Positions 1-7,461 of a stretch of DNA of 13,962 nt are shown piece after piece; positions within the stretch are counted from its first letter, which is position 1, and each line of letters begins with the position of its first letter. Both the position numbers and the translations under genes were made by a program. This stretch comes from CAG-533 sp964589375. GTDB taxonomy: Bacteria > Bacillota_I > Bacilli_A > RF39 > UBA660. The notes under the pieces were generated by a model. It did no database searches and was not told the DNA's origin. It saw only the letters and a list, made by a program, of their open reading frames with translations. The DNA is taken from positions 1 through 13,962 of the forward strand of contig CAZPSA010000034.1 of NCBI GenBank assembly GCA_964589375.1, written 5' to 3'.

Positions 1-72
1 AAAACAAAAGTTAAACTTAAAAAAATAAAATTTTAAAAAGCCTTGAAAAATAAGGTTTTGATGAGGCATTAG

Positions 73-432
73 TGTCTATACTGTAAACGCACAGTTGCTT
101 TAGTTAGGACACTTGCTATTAAACCAGATATATTACTTCTTGATGAACCATTATCTGCCTTAGATTATGTAACAAGAATGATGATAACTGATGAAATTTA
201 CGCCATTTTAAAAAAACTAAATATCACTACAATTCTTATTTCTCATGATATTGCAGAATGTGTATCCTTTTGTGATCGTATTATTGTTCTTTCCAAAAGA
301 CCAGCTGTTATCAAAAATATTTATAAAATCGAACTAGAAAATAAAGATATTCCTTCAATAAATAGAAAAGATAAATTATTTAATTACTACTACGATAAGA
401 TATGGAGTGATTTAGATAAAGATGTCACTTGA
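73..432 (+). pseudogene. ABC transporter ATP-binding protein, 5'-truncated remnant
   Basis: This is the C-terminal half of a nitrate/sulfonate/taurine-type importer ATPase (SsuB/TauB family). The frame reads KRTVALVRTLAIKPD from position 85, then the Walker B and D-loop LLLDEPLSALD (about 133-165), the H-loop ISHDIAE (240-260) and a typical family tail with VLSKRP. The Walker A, the Q-loop and an intact LSGG signature are missing: an in-frame TAG lies at 70-72, the residues before KRTVAL read CLYC instead of LSGGM, and positions 1-70 carry no ATPase-like coding sequence. The first internal ATG (178) would give only 84 residues without a nucleotide-binding site, so it cannot work as an ATPase. 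It overlaps the permease start by 11 nt, as in an operon. The break may be a genuine decay or rearrangement, or a mis-joined contig end; the sequence alone cannot tell. Family assignment is firm, substrate unknown. Confidence 0.85.
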
Positions 433-1201
433 ACAAAAAAAATACTTAAAAAAAATCAAAAGAAATAAAATTATAATACTTCTAACTCAATTAATACTAA
501 CCGTATCATTTATTCTGACGTGGGAAATATTAAGTAAAAATAATATAATAAACAGTTTTATTTTTTCTAGCCCAACTAAAATTATATCTTGTATATATAA
601 CTTATTTTTAAATGATAATCTACTCTATCATATTTGGGTAACTTTAAAAGAAATAATTGTTTCATTTACTTTAGGTTCCTTAATAGGATTTGTCTTAGCA
701 ATAAGTTTTTATATGATACCAACACTAAAAAAAATATTTGATCCTTTTCTAACTTTGTTTAATAGTCTACCAAAAGTTTCACTTGGACCATTATTAATAA
801 TATGGCTAGGAGCAAATGTTTCTTCAATAATTGTAATGGGACTTTTAATTAATACAATCGTAACTCTTATTTCAATATATAATGGATTAATTAATACTGA
901 TAATTATAAAATTAAAATGTTTAAAACTTTTAAAGCAACCAAACTGCAAACTTTAATATATCTTGTTATTCCGCATAATAAAGAGACTATTATATCAAGT
1001 TTAAAATTAAATATTTCTATGTCTCTTATTGGAGTTATCATGGGAGAATTCTTAGTTAGTAAAGCCGGCATTGGTTACTTAATATTATATGGTACTCAAG
1101 TATTTAATCTAAACTTAGTAATGAGTGGAATAGTTTTAATAATGATAATCTCTTTTATTATTTATGAAATAATTAACCTCATAGAAAAGAAAAATAATTA
1201 A
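422..1201 (+). CDS. ABC transporter permease, SsuC/TauC/ThiX-like family
   Basis: Membrane subunit of an importer of the nitrate/sulfonate/taurine/pyrimidine-precursor family; it would form the translocation channel and contact the ATPase on the cytoplasmic side. The 259-residue protein has about six hydrophobic segments (roughly residues 16-36, 75-97, 107-128, 134-154, 193-211, 232-253). A recognisable EAA-type loop lies at about 168-188 (KTFKATKLQTLIYLVIPHNKE), followed by the usual GEFLVSKAGIGYLI stretch. Length matches the family. The ATG at 422 is preceded by a GGAGTGA site at 404-410 and overlaps the ATPase stop by 11 nt, indicating translational coupling. Its partner ATPase is truncated here and no substrate-binding protein is in the window, so it may be an orphan or may have lost its function. 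The substrate cannot be read from the sequence; thiamine-precursor or sulfonate uptake are guesses from the family only. Confidence 0.88.
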   Translation: MSLEQKKYLKKIKRNKIIILLTQLILTVSFILTWEILSKNNIINSFIFSSPTKIISCIYNLFLNDNLLYHIWVTLKEIIVSFTLGSLIGFVLAISFYMIPTLKKIFDPFLTLFNSLPKVSLGPLLIIWLGANVSSIIVMGLLINTIVTLISIYNGLINTDNYKIKMFKTFKATKLQTLIYLVIPHNKETIISSLKLNISMSLIGVIMGEFLVSKAGIGYLILYGTQVFNLNLVMSGIVLIMIISFIIYEIINLIEKKNN

Positions 1202-1220
1202 ACCTCTATTTGGGGTTTTT
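1200..1220 (+). terminator. Rho-independent terminator after the permease
   Basis: AAACCTC (1200-1206) pairs with GGGGTTT (1212-1218) through seven base pairs including one G-U, with a 5-nt TATTT loop and a continuing T-run. It begins inside the permease stop codon. Confidence 0.8.
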
Positions 1221-1274
1221 ATATTAGTTAAGCTACAATAATATAAAAAATAAGTAAAATAATTTATTTAGACA

Positions 1275-1283
1275 TGATATAAT
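1275..1283 (+). promoter_or_regulatory. Extended -10 promoter for the LtaS-like/dGTPase pair
   Basis: TGATATAAT (1275-1283) is an extended -10 element (TGN followed by TATAAT). No good -35 is present at the expected distance (about 1255-1260), which fits an extended -10 promoter. The predicted start near 1290 would give a leader of only about 14 nt, beginning at the ribosome binding site AAGGAAG (1290-1296). That is tight but possible. Confidence 0.5.
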
Positions 1284-1303
1284 TTTATTAAGGAAGCGAT
1301 ATT

Positions 1304-3220
1304 ATGAATTATAAAAAAATGATTTTAACATTTGGACTAACACTATATTTTGAAACTGTATATCATTTACTGGTATTTAAGTATTTTAGTATAAAAAGTA
1401 TTCTTTTCATTTTAATATTTAGTCTTATTAGTAGTATTTTTATTGACTTAATAACATCTTTATTTAATAAGAATATAAATAAATGGTTTTTTATTGCAAG
1501 TGAGATTTTTATTGGAATTTTATTTTTAGCTCAGTTTATTAATTATAAATTTTATGGTAATGTTTTAAGTGTTTATTCATGTGTTCATGGTGGCCAAGTA
1601 TTTGGTTTTATGAGTGCCATATTAGCGGTAATTAAAGAAAATATTATTGGAACTTTGTTATTTTTGTTACCAATAGTGCCGATTTTATTATTTAACAAAA
1701 AGATTTCGGCTGACGACTTTAATTCAAAATATCTTACTTATAAAGTTGCTTTATTAATGGGAATTTTTATATTAGGAGTTTTAAGTTTAAATTTTGATAA
1801 AGAAGATATTTATTCTGCTAAAAACTTATATTTTAACAAGCATGTTCCTAATTCAATGGCTCAAACTTTTGGCATTCTTACTACTATGAGATTGGACTTA
1901 GAAAGAACAATTATTAAATTTGAAGAAAATTCGATTAAAATTGATGATTTAAAAGAAAATGAAAAAAGTGATAAAAAAGAATATAATATGGAAGATATAG
2001 ACTTTATTTCTCTAGCAGAAAAAGAAAGCAATGAAGAAATTAAAAATATCCATGAGTATATGGCGACAAGTTTACCAAGCGAAAAAAATGAATATACGGG
2101 AATGTTTGAAGGCAAGAATTTAATTGTTATTATTGCGGAAGCTTTTAGTCCTATCGCAGTTAATGAAGAATTAACCCCAACTTTATATAAATTAGTAAAT
2201 TCAGGCTTTAACTTTTCTAATTTTTATTCCCCTATTTATTACGTAAGTACTTCAGATGGCGAATATGTTTCGCTTAACAGTCTTCTGCCTAAAGAAAGTG
2301 TTTGGAGTTTTTATAAATCTAGTAATAATTATTTACCATATGCGTATGGCAATGTTTTTAAAAATTTAGGTTACACAACGTATGCTTTTCATGATGGAAC
2401 ATATAAATATTATAATCGAAACTTATCTCACCCTAATATGGGGTATACTTATATGGCTTGTGGAAATGGATTACAAAGTCTAATGAATTGCAAGAATTGG
2501 CCACAAAGTGATTTAGAAATGGTTAATGCTACCTTCGATATGTATAAAGATAGTGAGCATTTTATGACATATTACATGACTGTTTCAGGACATTTAGAAT
2601 ATAACTTTAGTGGTAATAATATGGCTTATAAAAATCGAAAAGTTGTTGAAAATACTAACTACTCTTCAGCAGTAAAAGCATATATTGCTAGTCAAAAAGA
2701 GCTAGATAGCATGTTAGAAGAATTAATAAATAAGTTAGATAAAGAAAAGAAATTAGATGATACTGTTATTGTTCTTTCTGCCGATCATTATCCTTATGGC
2801 TTAACTACCAATGAAATTAAGGGAGTTATGAGTATTCAAGATGAGAAATTTGATGTTCACAAAAATAACTTAGTTATTTGGAATAGTAAAATGACTAAAA
2901 GTATTACTATTGATAAGTATGCTCAAAGTCTTGATATTCTGCCAACAGTTTTGAATTTATTTGGAATTAACTTTGATTCTCGCCTTTTAATGGGAAGAGA
3001 TATACTTTCCAATAGTGATGGGATTGTAATTTTAAATGATCGTTCTTGGATTACGGAAAAAGGTAAATATAATGCGGCTACTAGAAAATTTACACCTTTT
3101 ACTGAGGAAGAATTAGATGATGACTATATAGATAAAATTAATACAATAGTTTATAATAAGTATGTTATATCTAAAAATATTTTAGAAACAGACTATTATG
3201 CCCATGTATTTGAAAAGTAA
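1304..3220 (+). CDS. LTA synthase-like sulfatase-fold phosphoglycerol transferase
   Basis: A polytopic membrane enzyme with an extracellular alkaline-phosphatase/sulfatase-fold domain. In this family (LtaS) it takes glycerol phosphate from phosphatidylglycerol to extend lipoteichoic acid on the outer membrane face. The 638-residue protein has five membrane segments (about 6-26, 31-53, 61-80, 113-131, 146-163), a charged Lys/Glu-rich linker (about 205-235), then the catalytic domain from about 270. Expected active-site positions are present: Glu279 in IIAEAFS (metal ligand), Thr316 in VSTSDGEY (the nucleophile position, equivalent to Thr300 of S. aureus LtaS), and Asp494-His495 in SADHYPYG (metal ligands). 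Spacing between them is close to that of LtaS. The ATG is preceded by AAGGAAG at 1290-1296. It sits directly upstream of a dGTPase-like gene. It could act on another phosphoglycerol polymer or glycolipid instead of true LTA, so I leave the gene symbol blank. Confidence 0.85.
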   Translation: MNYKKMILTFGLTLYFETVYHLLVFKYFSIKSILFILIFSLISSIFIDLITSLFNKNINKWFFIASEIFIGILFLAQFINYKFYGNVLSVYSCVHGGQVFGFMSAILAVIKENIIGTLLFLLPIVPILLFNKKISADDFNSKYLTYKVALLMGIFILGVLSLNFDKEDIYSAKNLYFNKHVPNSMAQTFGILTTMRLDLERTIIKFEENSIKIDDLKENEKSDKKEYNMEDIDFISLAEKESNEEIKNIHEYMATSLPSEKNEYTGMFEGKNLIVIIAEAFSPIAVNEELTPTLYKLVNSGFNFSNFYSPIYYVSTSDGEYVSLNSLLPKESVWSFYKSSNNYLPYAYGNVFKNLGYTTYAFHDGTYKYYNRNLSHPNMGYTYMACGNGLQSLMNCKNWPQSDLEMVNATFDMYKDSEHFMTYYMTVSGHLEYNFSGNNMAYKNRKVVENTNYSSAVKAYIASQKELDSMLEELINKLDKEKKLDDTVIVLSADHYPYGLTTNEIKGVMSIQDEKFDVHKNNLVIWNSKMTKSITIDKYAQSLDILPTVLNLFGINFDSRLLMGRDILSNSDGIVILNDRSWITEKGKYNAATRKFTPFTEEELDDDYIDKINTIVYNKYVISKNILETDYYAHVFEK

Positions 3221-3228
3221 TTTATGAA

Positions 3229-3236
3229 AAGGAAGG
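3229..3236 (+). promoter_or_regulatory. Ribosome binding site deciding the start of the HD hydrolase
   Basis: AAGGAAGG lies 11 nt before the ATG at 3248, whereas the earlier in-frame ATG at 3224 has no purine-rich site before it and lies only 3 nt after the previous stop. The site would be inside the coding region if 3224 were used, which favours 3248. Confidence 0.65.
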
Positions 3237-3247
3237 AAAATATCAAG

Positions 3248-4363
3248 ATGGAAACAAATGAAATAATGCTTAAATATGAAAATACGTATAAACCTTATGC
3301 AACGTTTGATAAAGATGCGATAAGACTTAAACCATATATTCCAGATATTAGACCAAATTATTTTAGAGATATTGATCGAATTATTCATTGTTTATCTTAT
3401 ACTCGTTATATGGATAAAACCCAAGTTTTTTCTCTTAATGATAATGATAATATTTCTAAAAGAATGATTCATGTTCAATTGGTTAGCAAAATAGCTAGAA
3501 CCATTGGGAGAGCTTTATCTTTAAACGAAGATTTAATTGAAGCGATAAGTTTGGGCCATGATTTAGGACACGTGCCTTTTGGACATGAAGGAGAAAGAAT
3601 TTTAAATGAGATATCTTTAAAATATAATGAAGGTTATTTTAATCATAATGTTCAAAGTGTCCGCGATTTAATGATAATTGAAGATAATGGAAATGGCAAG
3701 AATATTACACTGCAAGTATTAGATGGCATATTATGTCATAATGGCGAATTAGAGTTAAAAAAGTATGAACCGGTGCAGAAAGATATTGCTACATTTTTAG
3801 AAGAAATACAAAAATGTTATACAATAAAAGATTACACTAATAAGCTAGTTCCAATGACCTTAGAAGGCTGCGTAGTTCGAGTTTCAGACATTATTGCTTA
3901 TTTAGGAAGAGATATTGATGATGCTTGCCGAATTGGAATGTTTGATAGAAATTTAATTCCCCAAAGTATAACTACAGTTTTAGGAAATACAAACGCCCAA
4001 ATAGTAAATACAATTATTTTAGATATTATTAATAATAGTAAAGATAAAAGTTATATATCAATGAGTGATAATGTATTTAATGCGGTTAAAGCTCTTAAAA
4101 TATTTAATTATTTAAATATTTATGAAAAATGTCATTCCGAAGAAGAGTTAAATAATTACAAATATATGTTTAATTTCTTATTTGAAAAACTGTTAAATAC
4201 AATTAAACAAAAAGATAAAGATAAATTGATTTATAAAGAATATTTAAATTATATGACTGATGAATACTTAAGTACAACTAGTGATGTTCGAAAAGTTATC
4301 GATTATATCGCCGGAATGACCGATGATTACTTTTTAAAAGAATATAAAAACTATCAAGAATAA
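3248..4363 (+). CDS. dGTPase-like HD-domain triphosphohydrolase
   Basis: A cytosolic HD-superfamily protein of the deoxyguanosinetriphosphate triphosphohydrolase type. Characterised relatives hydrolyse dNTPs to deoxynucleoside plus tripolyphosphate, which controls dNTP pools. With the start at 3248 it has 371 residues. The metal-binding HD signature is complete: His75 (KRMIHVQLVSKIAR), His104-Asp105 (SLGHDLGHVPFGHEGE, which also holds the conserved extra histidines) and Asp214 (RVSDIIAYLGRDIDD). The sequence TRYMDKTQVF before the first histidine is also typical of the family. The C-terminal third (from about 260) is helical and less conserved, ending in DVRKVIDYIAGMTDDYF, again dGTPase-like. 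It follows the LtaS-like gene with no promoter between them, so the two are probably cotranscribed. Substrate specificity among dNTPs is not readable from sequence. The last codons form one arm of the shared terminator. Confidence 0.85.
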   Translation: METNEIMLKYENTYKPYATFDKDAIRLKPYIPDIRPNYFRDIDRIIHCLSYTRYMDKTQVFSLNDNDNISKRMIHVQLVSKIARTIGRALSLNEDLIEAISLGHDLGHVPFGHEGERILNEISLKYNEGYFNHNVQSVRDLMIIEDNGNGKNITLQVLDGILCHNGELELKKYEPVQKDIATFLEEIQKCYTIKDYTNKLVPMTLEGCVVRVSDIIAYLGRDIDDACRIGMFDRNLIPQSITTVLGNTNAQIVNTIILDIINNSKDKSYISMSDNVFNAVKALKIFNYLNIYEKCHSEEELNNYKYMFNFLFEKLLNTIKQKDKDKLIYKEYLNYMTDEYLSTTSDVRKVIDYIAGMTDDYFLKEYKNYQE

Positions 4364-4377
4364 ACCTGATAGTTTTT
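4346..4377. terminator. Bidirectional terminator between the dGTPase-like gene and rny
   Basis: An 11-bp perfect inverted repeat, AAAAACTATCA (4346-4356) and TGATAGTTTTT (4367-4377), surrounds a 10-nt loop. A-tract and T-tract ends make it work on either strand. The arms reach into the last codons of the plus-strand gene and the stop codon of rny, so the two convergent genes share one compact terminator. Confidence 0.85.
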
Positions 4378-5929
4378 ATTTAGCTTCTTCCTGGGCTCTT
4401 GTTTCCCTAATAACAGTTATTTTGATTGTTCCCGGATATTGCATTTCATTTTCAATTTTTTCTTTCATTTCGCGAGCAATCTTAAATGAGGTTAAGTCAT
4501 CAATTTCTTCTGGTTTTACAATTACTCTAACTTCTCTACCAGCTTGCATTGCGTATGTTTTTTCAACGCCTTTAAAACTATTACCTATACTTTCAAGTTC
4601 TTCAAGACGTTTGATATAGTTTTCCATAGAGTCATTTCTAGCACCTGGTCTTGCCGCAGATAATGTATCGGCAATTTTGACTAAAACGGCAATAACACTT
4701 TTAGCATCAGTATTACCATGATGAGATAAAATTGAATTGACAACAATTTCGTTTTCACCATATTTTTTTGCTAAATCAGCGCCAATATCTACATGACTTC
4801 CTTCCATTTCGAAATCGATTGACTTACCGATATCATGTAAAAGTCCTGCTCTTTTGGCTAAATTAACATTTTCACCTAATTCACCAGCCATTATACCGCA
4901 AAGACTAGCAACCTCGATAGAATGTTTTAGCGCATTTTGACCATAACTTGTTCTAAAATTCAATTTTCCTATTAAATTAACTAATTCTGGATCAACCTTA
5001 GTAATCCCCAATTCATAAATTGCCTCATTACCAATTTCCGTAACTCTAGTAAACATATCACGACATACTTTGTCATAGATTTCTTCAATGCGAGTTGGAT
5101 GAATGCGACCATCTTTAATAAGGGTTTCAATTGTTTCTTTAGCAATTTCTCTTCTATATGGGTCAAAGGTAGATATAACAATAGCTTCAGGAGTATCATC
5201 AATAAGTAAATCTACGCCAGTTACGGCCTCAAACGTTCTGATATTTCTTCCTTCTCTACCAATTAAACGGCCTTTCATTTCATCATTAGGTAAGTTGATT
5301 GTTGTTACAGTTTGAATAGATGCAACATCATTTGAGTATTTTTCCATTGCATCAACTAATAAATTCTTAGCTTTCTTGTCAACTTCTAATTTTGCTTCTG
5401 CTTCTTTGTCTTTAATATATTCAGCAATTTCTCTTCCCATGTTAGTTTCAACTTTCTCCATAACTAAATCATGGGCTTTTTCTTTTGTTAACTTAGATAT
5501 TTTTTCTAAGTTTTCCATTTCTTCTTTAAGAAGATCATCCATTTTTAATTCTTTTTCTTGTATTGCTTTTTGAAGATTATTTAAATTTTGATCTTTTTGT
5601 TCTAATAAATTGTCTCTATTTTGAAGCATTTCTTCTCTTTTATCTAGAGATTTTTCTCGTTGCATTAATCGTTCTTCGGCTTTTTCAGCTTCAAGTTTTC
5701 TTTCTTTAACCTCACGGTCTGCTTCTTGTTTTAATTTAAAAGTTTCTTCTTTTAATTCAATAATGCTATCTCTTTTGGCTTTGTCAGCTTCTTTTTTAGC
5801 ATCACTTATAATTTTTTCAGCCTTTTTACCAGCACCGGCACCTGTTAAAATTATTATTGCGTATATGGTTCCACCACCAAGTAAAAGTCCAATAAAAAGA
5901 GTTAAAATGGAAGCGGCATTAAAATCCAT
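4376..5929 (-). CDS. rny: Ribonuclease Y
   Basis: Membrane-anchored endoribonuclease that starts mRNA decay in Firmicutes. With the start at 5929 the protein has 517 residues, the normal length. Order of parts: a hydrophobic N-terminal anchor (about 4-30), a long Lys/Glu-rich coiled coil (about 34-190), a KH domain with the RNA-binding loop GREG at 224-227 (GRLIGREGRNIRTFEAVTG), and an HD domain with His336 (ALKHSIEVASL), His365-Asp366 (GLLHDIGKSID) and a later SHHGN motif. An upstream in-frame ATG (5953) would add eight residues, but GGAGGG at 5936-5941 is well placed for the ATG at 5929 and would be coding otherwise. It lies downstream of recA, as in most Bacilli, but has its own promoter. 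Nothing looks damaged. Confidence 0.97.
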   Translation of the reverse strand: MDFNAASILTLFIGLLLGGGTIYAIIILTGAGAGKKAEKIISDAKKEADKAKRDSIIELKEETFKLKQEADREVKERKLEAEKAEERLMQREKSLDKREEMLQNRDNLLEQKDQNLNNLQKAIQEKELKMDDLLKEEMENLEKISKLTKEKAHDLVMEKVETNMGREIAEYIKDKEAEAKLEVDKKAKNLLVDAMEKYSNDVASIQTVTTINLPNDEMKGRLIGREGRNIRTFEAVTGVDLLIDDTPEAIVISTFDPYRREIAKETIETLIKDGRIHPTRIEEIYDKVCRDMFTRVTEIGNEAIYELGITKVDPELVNLIGKLNFRTSYGQNALKHSIEVASLCGIMAGELGENVNLAKRAGLLHDIGKSIDFEMEGSHVDIGADLAKKYGENEIVVNSILSHHGNTDAKSVIAVLVKIADTLSAARPGARNDSMENYIKRLEELESIGNSFKGVEKTYAMQAGREVRVIVKPEEIDDLTSFKIAREMKEKIENEMQYPGTIKITVIRETRAQEEAK

Positions 5930-5935
5930 AATGTT

Positions 5936-5941
5936 CCCTCC
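5936..5941 (-). promoter_or_regulatory. Ribosome binding site of rny
   Basis: The minus strand reads GGAGGG six nt before the ATG whose first base is 5929. This decides the start and excludes the ATG at 5953. Confidence 0.85.
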
Positions 5942-5984
5942 ACTTTCTATCATAGAAAATTATTTGCATAACATCTATATTTTT

Positions 5985-6013
5985 ATTATAAAATTATTTT
6001 ACTAAATAATCAA
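5985..6013 (-). promoter_or_regulatory. Sigma-A-type promoter of rny
   Basis: On the minus strand TTGATT (6008-6013) and TATAAT (5985-5990) are separated by exactly 17 nt. The expected start near 5978 gives a leader of about 50 nt that holds a small hairpin (TTTCTA/TAGAAA, 5944-5958) just before the ribosome binding site. rny is therefore likely transcribed independently of recA. Confidence 0.75.
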
Positions 6014-6025
6014 GGAAAATTCCTT
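6012..6025. repeat. Short inverted repeat abutting the rny promoter
   Basis: AAGGAA and TTCCTT (6012-6025) form 6-bp arms around AA, overlapping the edge of the -35 element of rny. It could be a small hairpin or an operator; nothing else supports a function, and short palindromes of this sort arise easily in AT-rich DNA. Confidence 0.35.
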
Positions 6026-6090
6026 AATAAAAACCTTTAAAAGAAGGAAGGAAAGATAAAATTTCAGACAAATAATTTTAAGATGATATT

Positions 6091-6166
6091 AAAAAAGTTA
6101 TAAGCTCATTTACTGATATACAGGATTAAATTAAATGCCTTTAATCAAAATAATAACTTATAACTT
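6091..6166 (-). terminator. Branched terminator-like structure downstream of recA
   Basis: On the minus strand, 14 nt past the recA stop, AAGTTATAAG (6157-6166) pairs perfectly with CTTATAACTT (6095-6104). The strand then continues with T residues (six in a row including the last two stem bases). The 52-nt interval between the arms contains a second perfect hairpin, with 7-bp arms at 6124-6130 and 6140-6146 (GATTAAA/TTTAATC). The U-tract and position suggest recA termination. The unusually long branched loop could also be a structured 3' RNA. Confidence 0.55.
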
Positions 6167-6180
6167 AAAATCAATTCAAC

Positions 6181-7194
6181 TTATTTTTTTCTTAAAGAGA
6201 TGTTATATTCAGCGCGAACTTTTCCTTCAATTTCTTCTAATAATTTAGGATTATCTTTTAAATATTGCTTAACGTTTTCTCTACCTTGGCCAATTTTCTC
6301 ACCGTTATAGCTAAACCATGCTCCTGATTTATTAATTATATTCTTATCACTAGCAAGGTCTACTACTTCTCCCGTTCTGCTTATACCTTCACCATACATG
6401 ATATCAACTGTCGCAGTTTTAAATGGTGGTGCCACTTTATTTTTAACTACTTTTATATTTGTCTTATTACCAACTACTGAATCACCAAATTTAATTTGTT
6501 CGCCTCTTCTTATATCCAAACGAATTGTTGAGTAAAATTTTAATGCTCGACCGCCAGGAGTAGTTTCAGGGTTTCCAAATAAAACTCCCACTTTTTCCCT
6601 TAATTGATTAATAAAGATTGCGGTTGTCTTAGTCTTATTTATTGTTCCAGATAATTTTCTTAGAGCTTGACTCATTAATCTTGCCTGTAAGCCAACATGA
6701 GAATCACCCATTTCGCCTTCAATTTCGGCTTGTGGTACTAAGGCTGCTACTGAATCAATAACAACAATATTTACTGCTTCGCTTCTAACTAAAGCTTCAC
6801 ATATTTCTAAAGCTTGTTCCCCTGTATCTGGCTGGCTCAATAAAAGCTCTTCAATATTAACTCCTAATTTTTTAGCATATACAGGATCTAAGGCGTGTTC
6901 CGCATCAATAAATGCCGCTCTTCCTCCTTCTTTTTGTACTTGCGCAATTGCTTCTAATGCAATTGTAGTTTTACCAGAAGACTCGGGACCATATATTTCT
7001 ATGATACGTCCTTTAGGAAATCCCCCTACGCCAAGGGCAATGTCTAAGCTTAATGAACCACTTGGTGTTACATCTATTTCCATATGCTCACTGCTGCCTA
7101 GTTTCATAATTGCGCCTTTACCAAATTGTTTTTCTATGTCAGCTAATACTTGTTCTAACGCTTTATCTTTGTCCTTAATATCAATGTTCTTCAT
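6181..7194 (-). CDS. recA: Recombinase RecA
   Basis: DNA recombinase that coats single-stranded DNA, drives homologous strand exchange and triggers LexA self-cleavage in the SOS response. The 337-residue protein is full length: a short N-terminal helix region, Walker A GPESSGKT at 69-76, Walker B IVVID at 143-147, the DNA-binding L2 loop around FGNPETTPGG (206-215), and the RecA C-terminal domain. The tail is short and basic (SLRKK) rather than the acidic tail of E. coli RecA. The ATG at 7194 is preceded by AGGTG (7200-7204). No cinA lies upstream, unlike many Bacilli; a divergent IMPACT-family gene is there instead. SOS control is indicated by the LexA-like box and promoter upstream. Confidence 0.98.
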   Translation of the reverse strand: MKNIDIKDKDKALEQVLADIEKQFGKGAIMKLGSSEHMEIDVTPSGSLSLDIALGVGGFPKGRIIEIYGPESSGKTTIALEAIAQVQKEGGRAAFIDAEHALDPVYAKKLGVNIEELLLSQPDTGEQALEICEALVRSEAVNIVVIDSVAALVPQAEIEGEMGDSHVGLQARLMSQALRKLSGTINKTKTTAIFINQLREKVGVLFGNPETTPGGRALKFYSTIRLDIRRGEQIKFGDSVVGNKTNIKVVKNKVAPPFKTATVDIMYGEGISRTGEVVDLASDKNIINKSGAWFSYNGEKIGQGRENVKQYLKDNPKLLEEIEGKVRAEYNISLRKK

Positions 7195-7225
7195 TTTTAC
7201 ACCTATTTCCTTTTCTTACAAACTT

Positions 7226-7254
7226 ATTTTAATATATATATAATTAAAAGTCAA
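7226..7254 (-). promoter_or_regulatory. Sigma-A-type promoter of recA
   Basis: On the minus strand TTGACT (7249-7254) and TAAAAT (7226-7231) are 17 nt apart. Transcription should start near 7219, giving a leader of about 25 nt. Confidence 0.7.
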
Positions 7255-7263
7255 TATTTTTTT

Positions 7264-7277
7264 CGAATAAATGTTCG
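7264..7277. promoter_or_regulatory. LexA (SOS) box upstream of recA
   Basis: CGAATAAATGTTCG (read as CGAACATTTATTCG on the minus strand) matches the Gram-positive LexA/DinR site CGAAC-N4-GTTCG with a single mismatch in one half-site. It lies 9 nt upstream of the recA -35 element, where LexA could block RNA polymerase. Confidence 0.75.
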
Positions 7278-7322
7278 GCAGATTTTTAAAATTTGTAATA
7301 TTCAAAAAGAAAGCTTAAAAAA

Positions 7323-7351
7323 TTGATAATTTGAAGATACATACCTATATT
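7323..7351 (+). promoter_or_regulatory. Possible upstream promoter in the recA/IMPACT intergenic region
   Basis: TTGATA (7323-7328) and TATATT (7346-7351) are 17 nt apart. This would start a transcript near 7358, about 100 nt before the IMPACT-family ATG. In sequence this AT-rich a chance match is quite possible. Confidence 0.3.
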
Positions 7352-7417
7352 AAAATTTATTTCTATAGTTCTTAAAACCTCTTAATTTAGATTTTTTCAG
7401 TGTTATGCTAATAATTT

Positions 7418-7447
7418 TTGACAAACAATTATTAAATATAATATACT
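7418..7447 (+). promoter_or_regulatory. Promoter of the IMPACT-family/TIGR04086 pair
   Basis: A perfect -35 TTGACA (7418-7423) and a -10 TATACT (7442-7447) are 18 nt apart. It lies downstream of the ATG at 7405, which argues that translation begins at 7462. The leader would be only about 8 nt. Confidence 0.55.
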
Positions 7448-7461
7448 TTGAATGTGGTATT

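Noticed and set aside
37..59. Hairpin AAAGCCTT/AAGGTTTT near the window start
   Set aside because: It needs a G-U pair on the plus strand and has a mismatch on the minus strand, with no T-tract beyond the stem. It is not convincing as a terminator.
3182..3388. Minus-strand open frame across the LtaS-like/dGTPase junction
   Set aside because: Antisense to two confident genes, with no ribosome binding site.
4981..5202. Minus-strand open frame in another phase within rny
   Set aside because: It overlaps the KH/HD coding region out of frame and has no family features.
4422..5573. Several plus-strand open frames across rny
   Set aside because: Ser-rich translations of the reverse complement of Glu/Lys-rich coding sequence; the minus-strand RNase Y explains the region.
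6083..6103. Tiny plus-strand ORF (six codons) between recA and rny
   Set aside because: Too short, and the purine-rich stretch upstream is about 30 nt away. The bases are better explained by the inverted repeat.
7405..7461. Upstream ATG at 7405 for the IMPACT-family gene
   Set aside because: No ribosome binding site precedes it, it lies before a TTGACA/TATACT promoter, and the added residues do not resemble the family.
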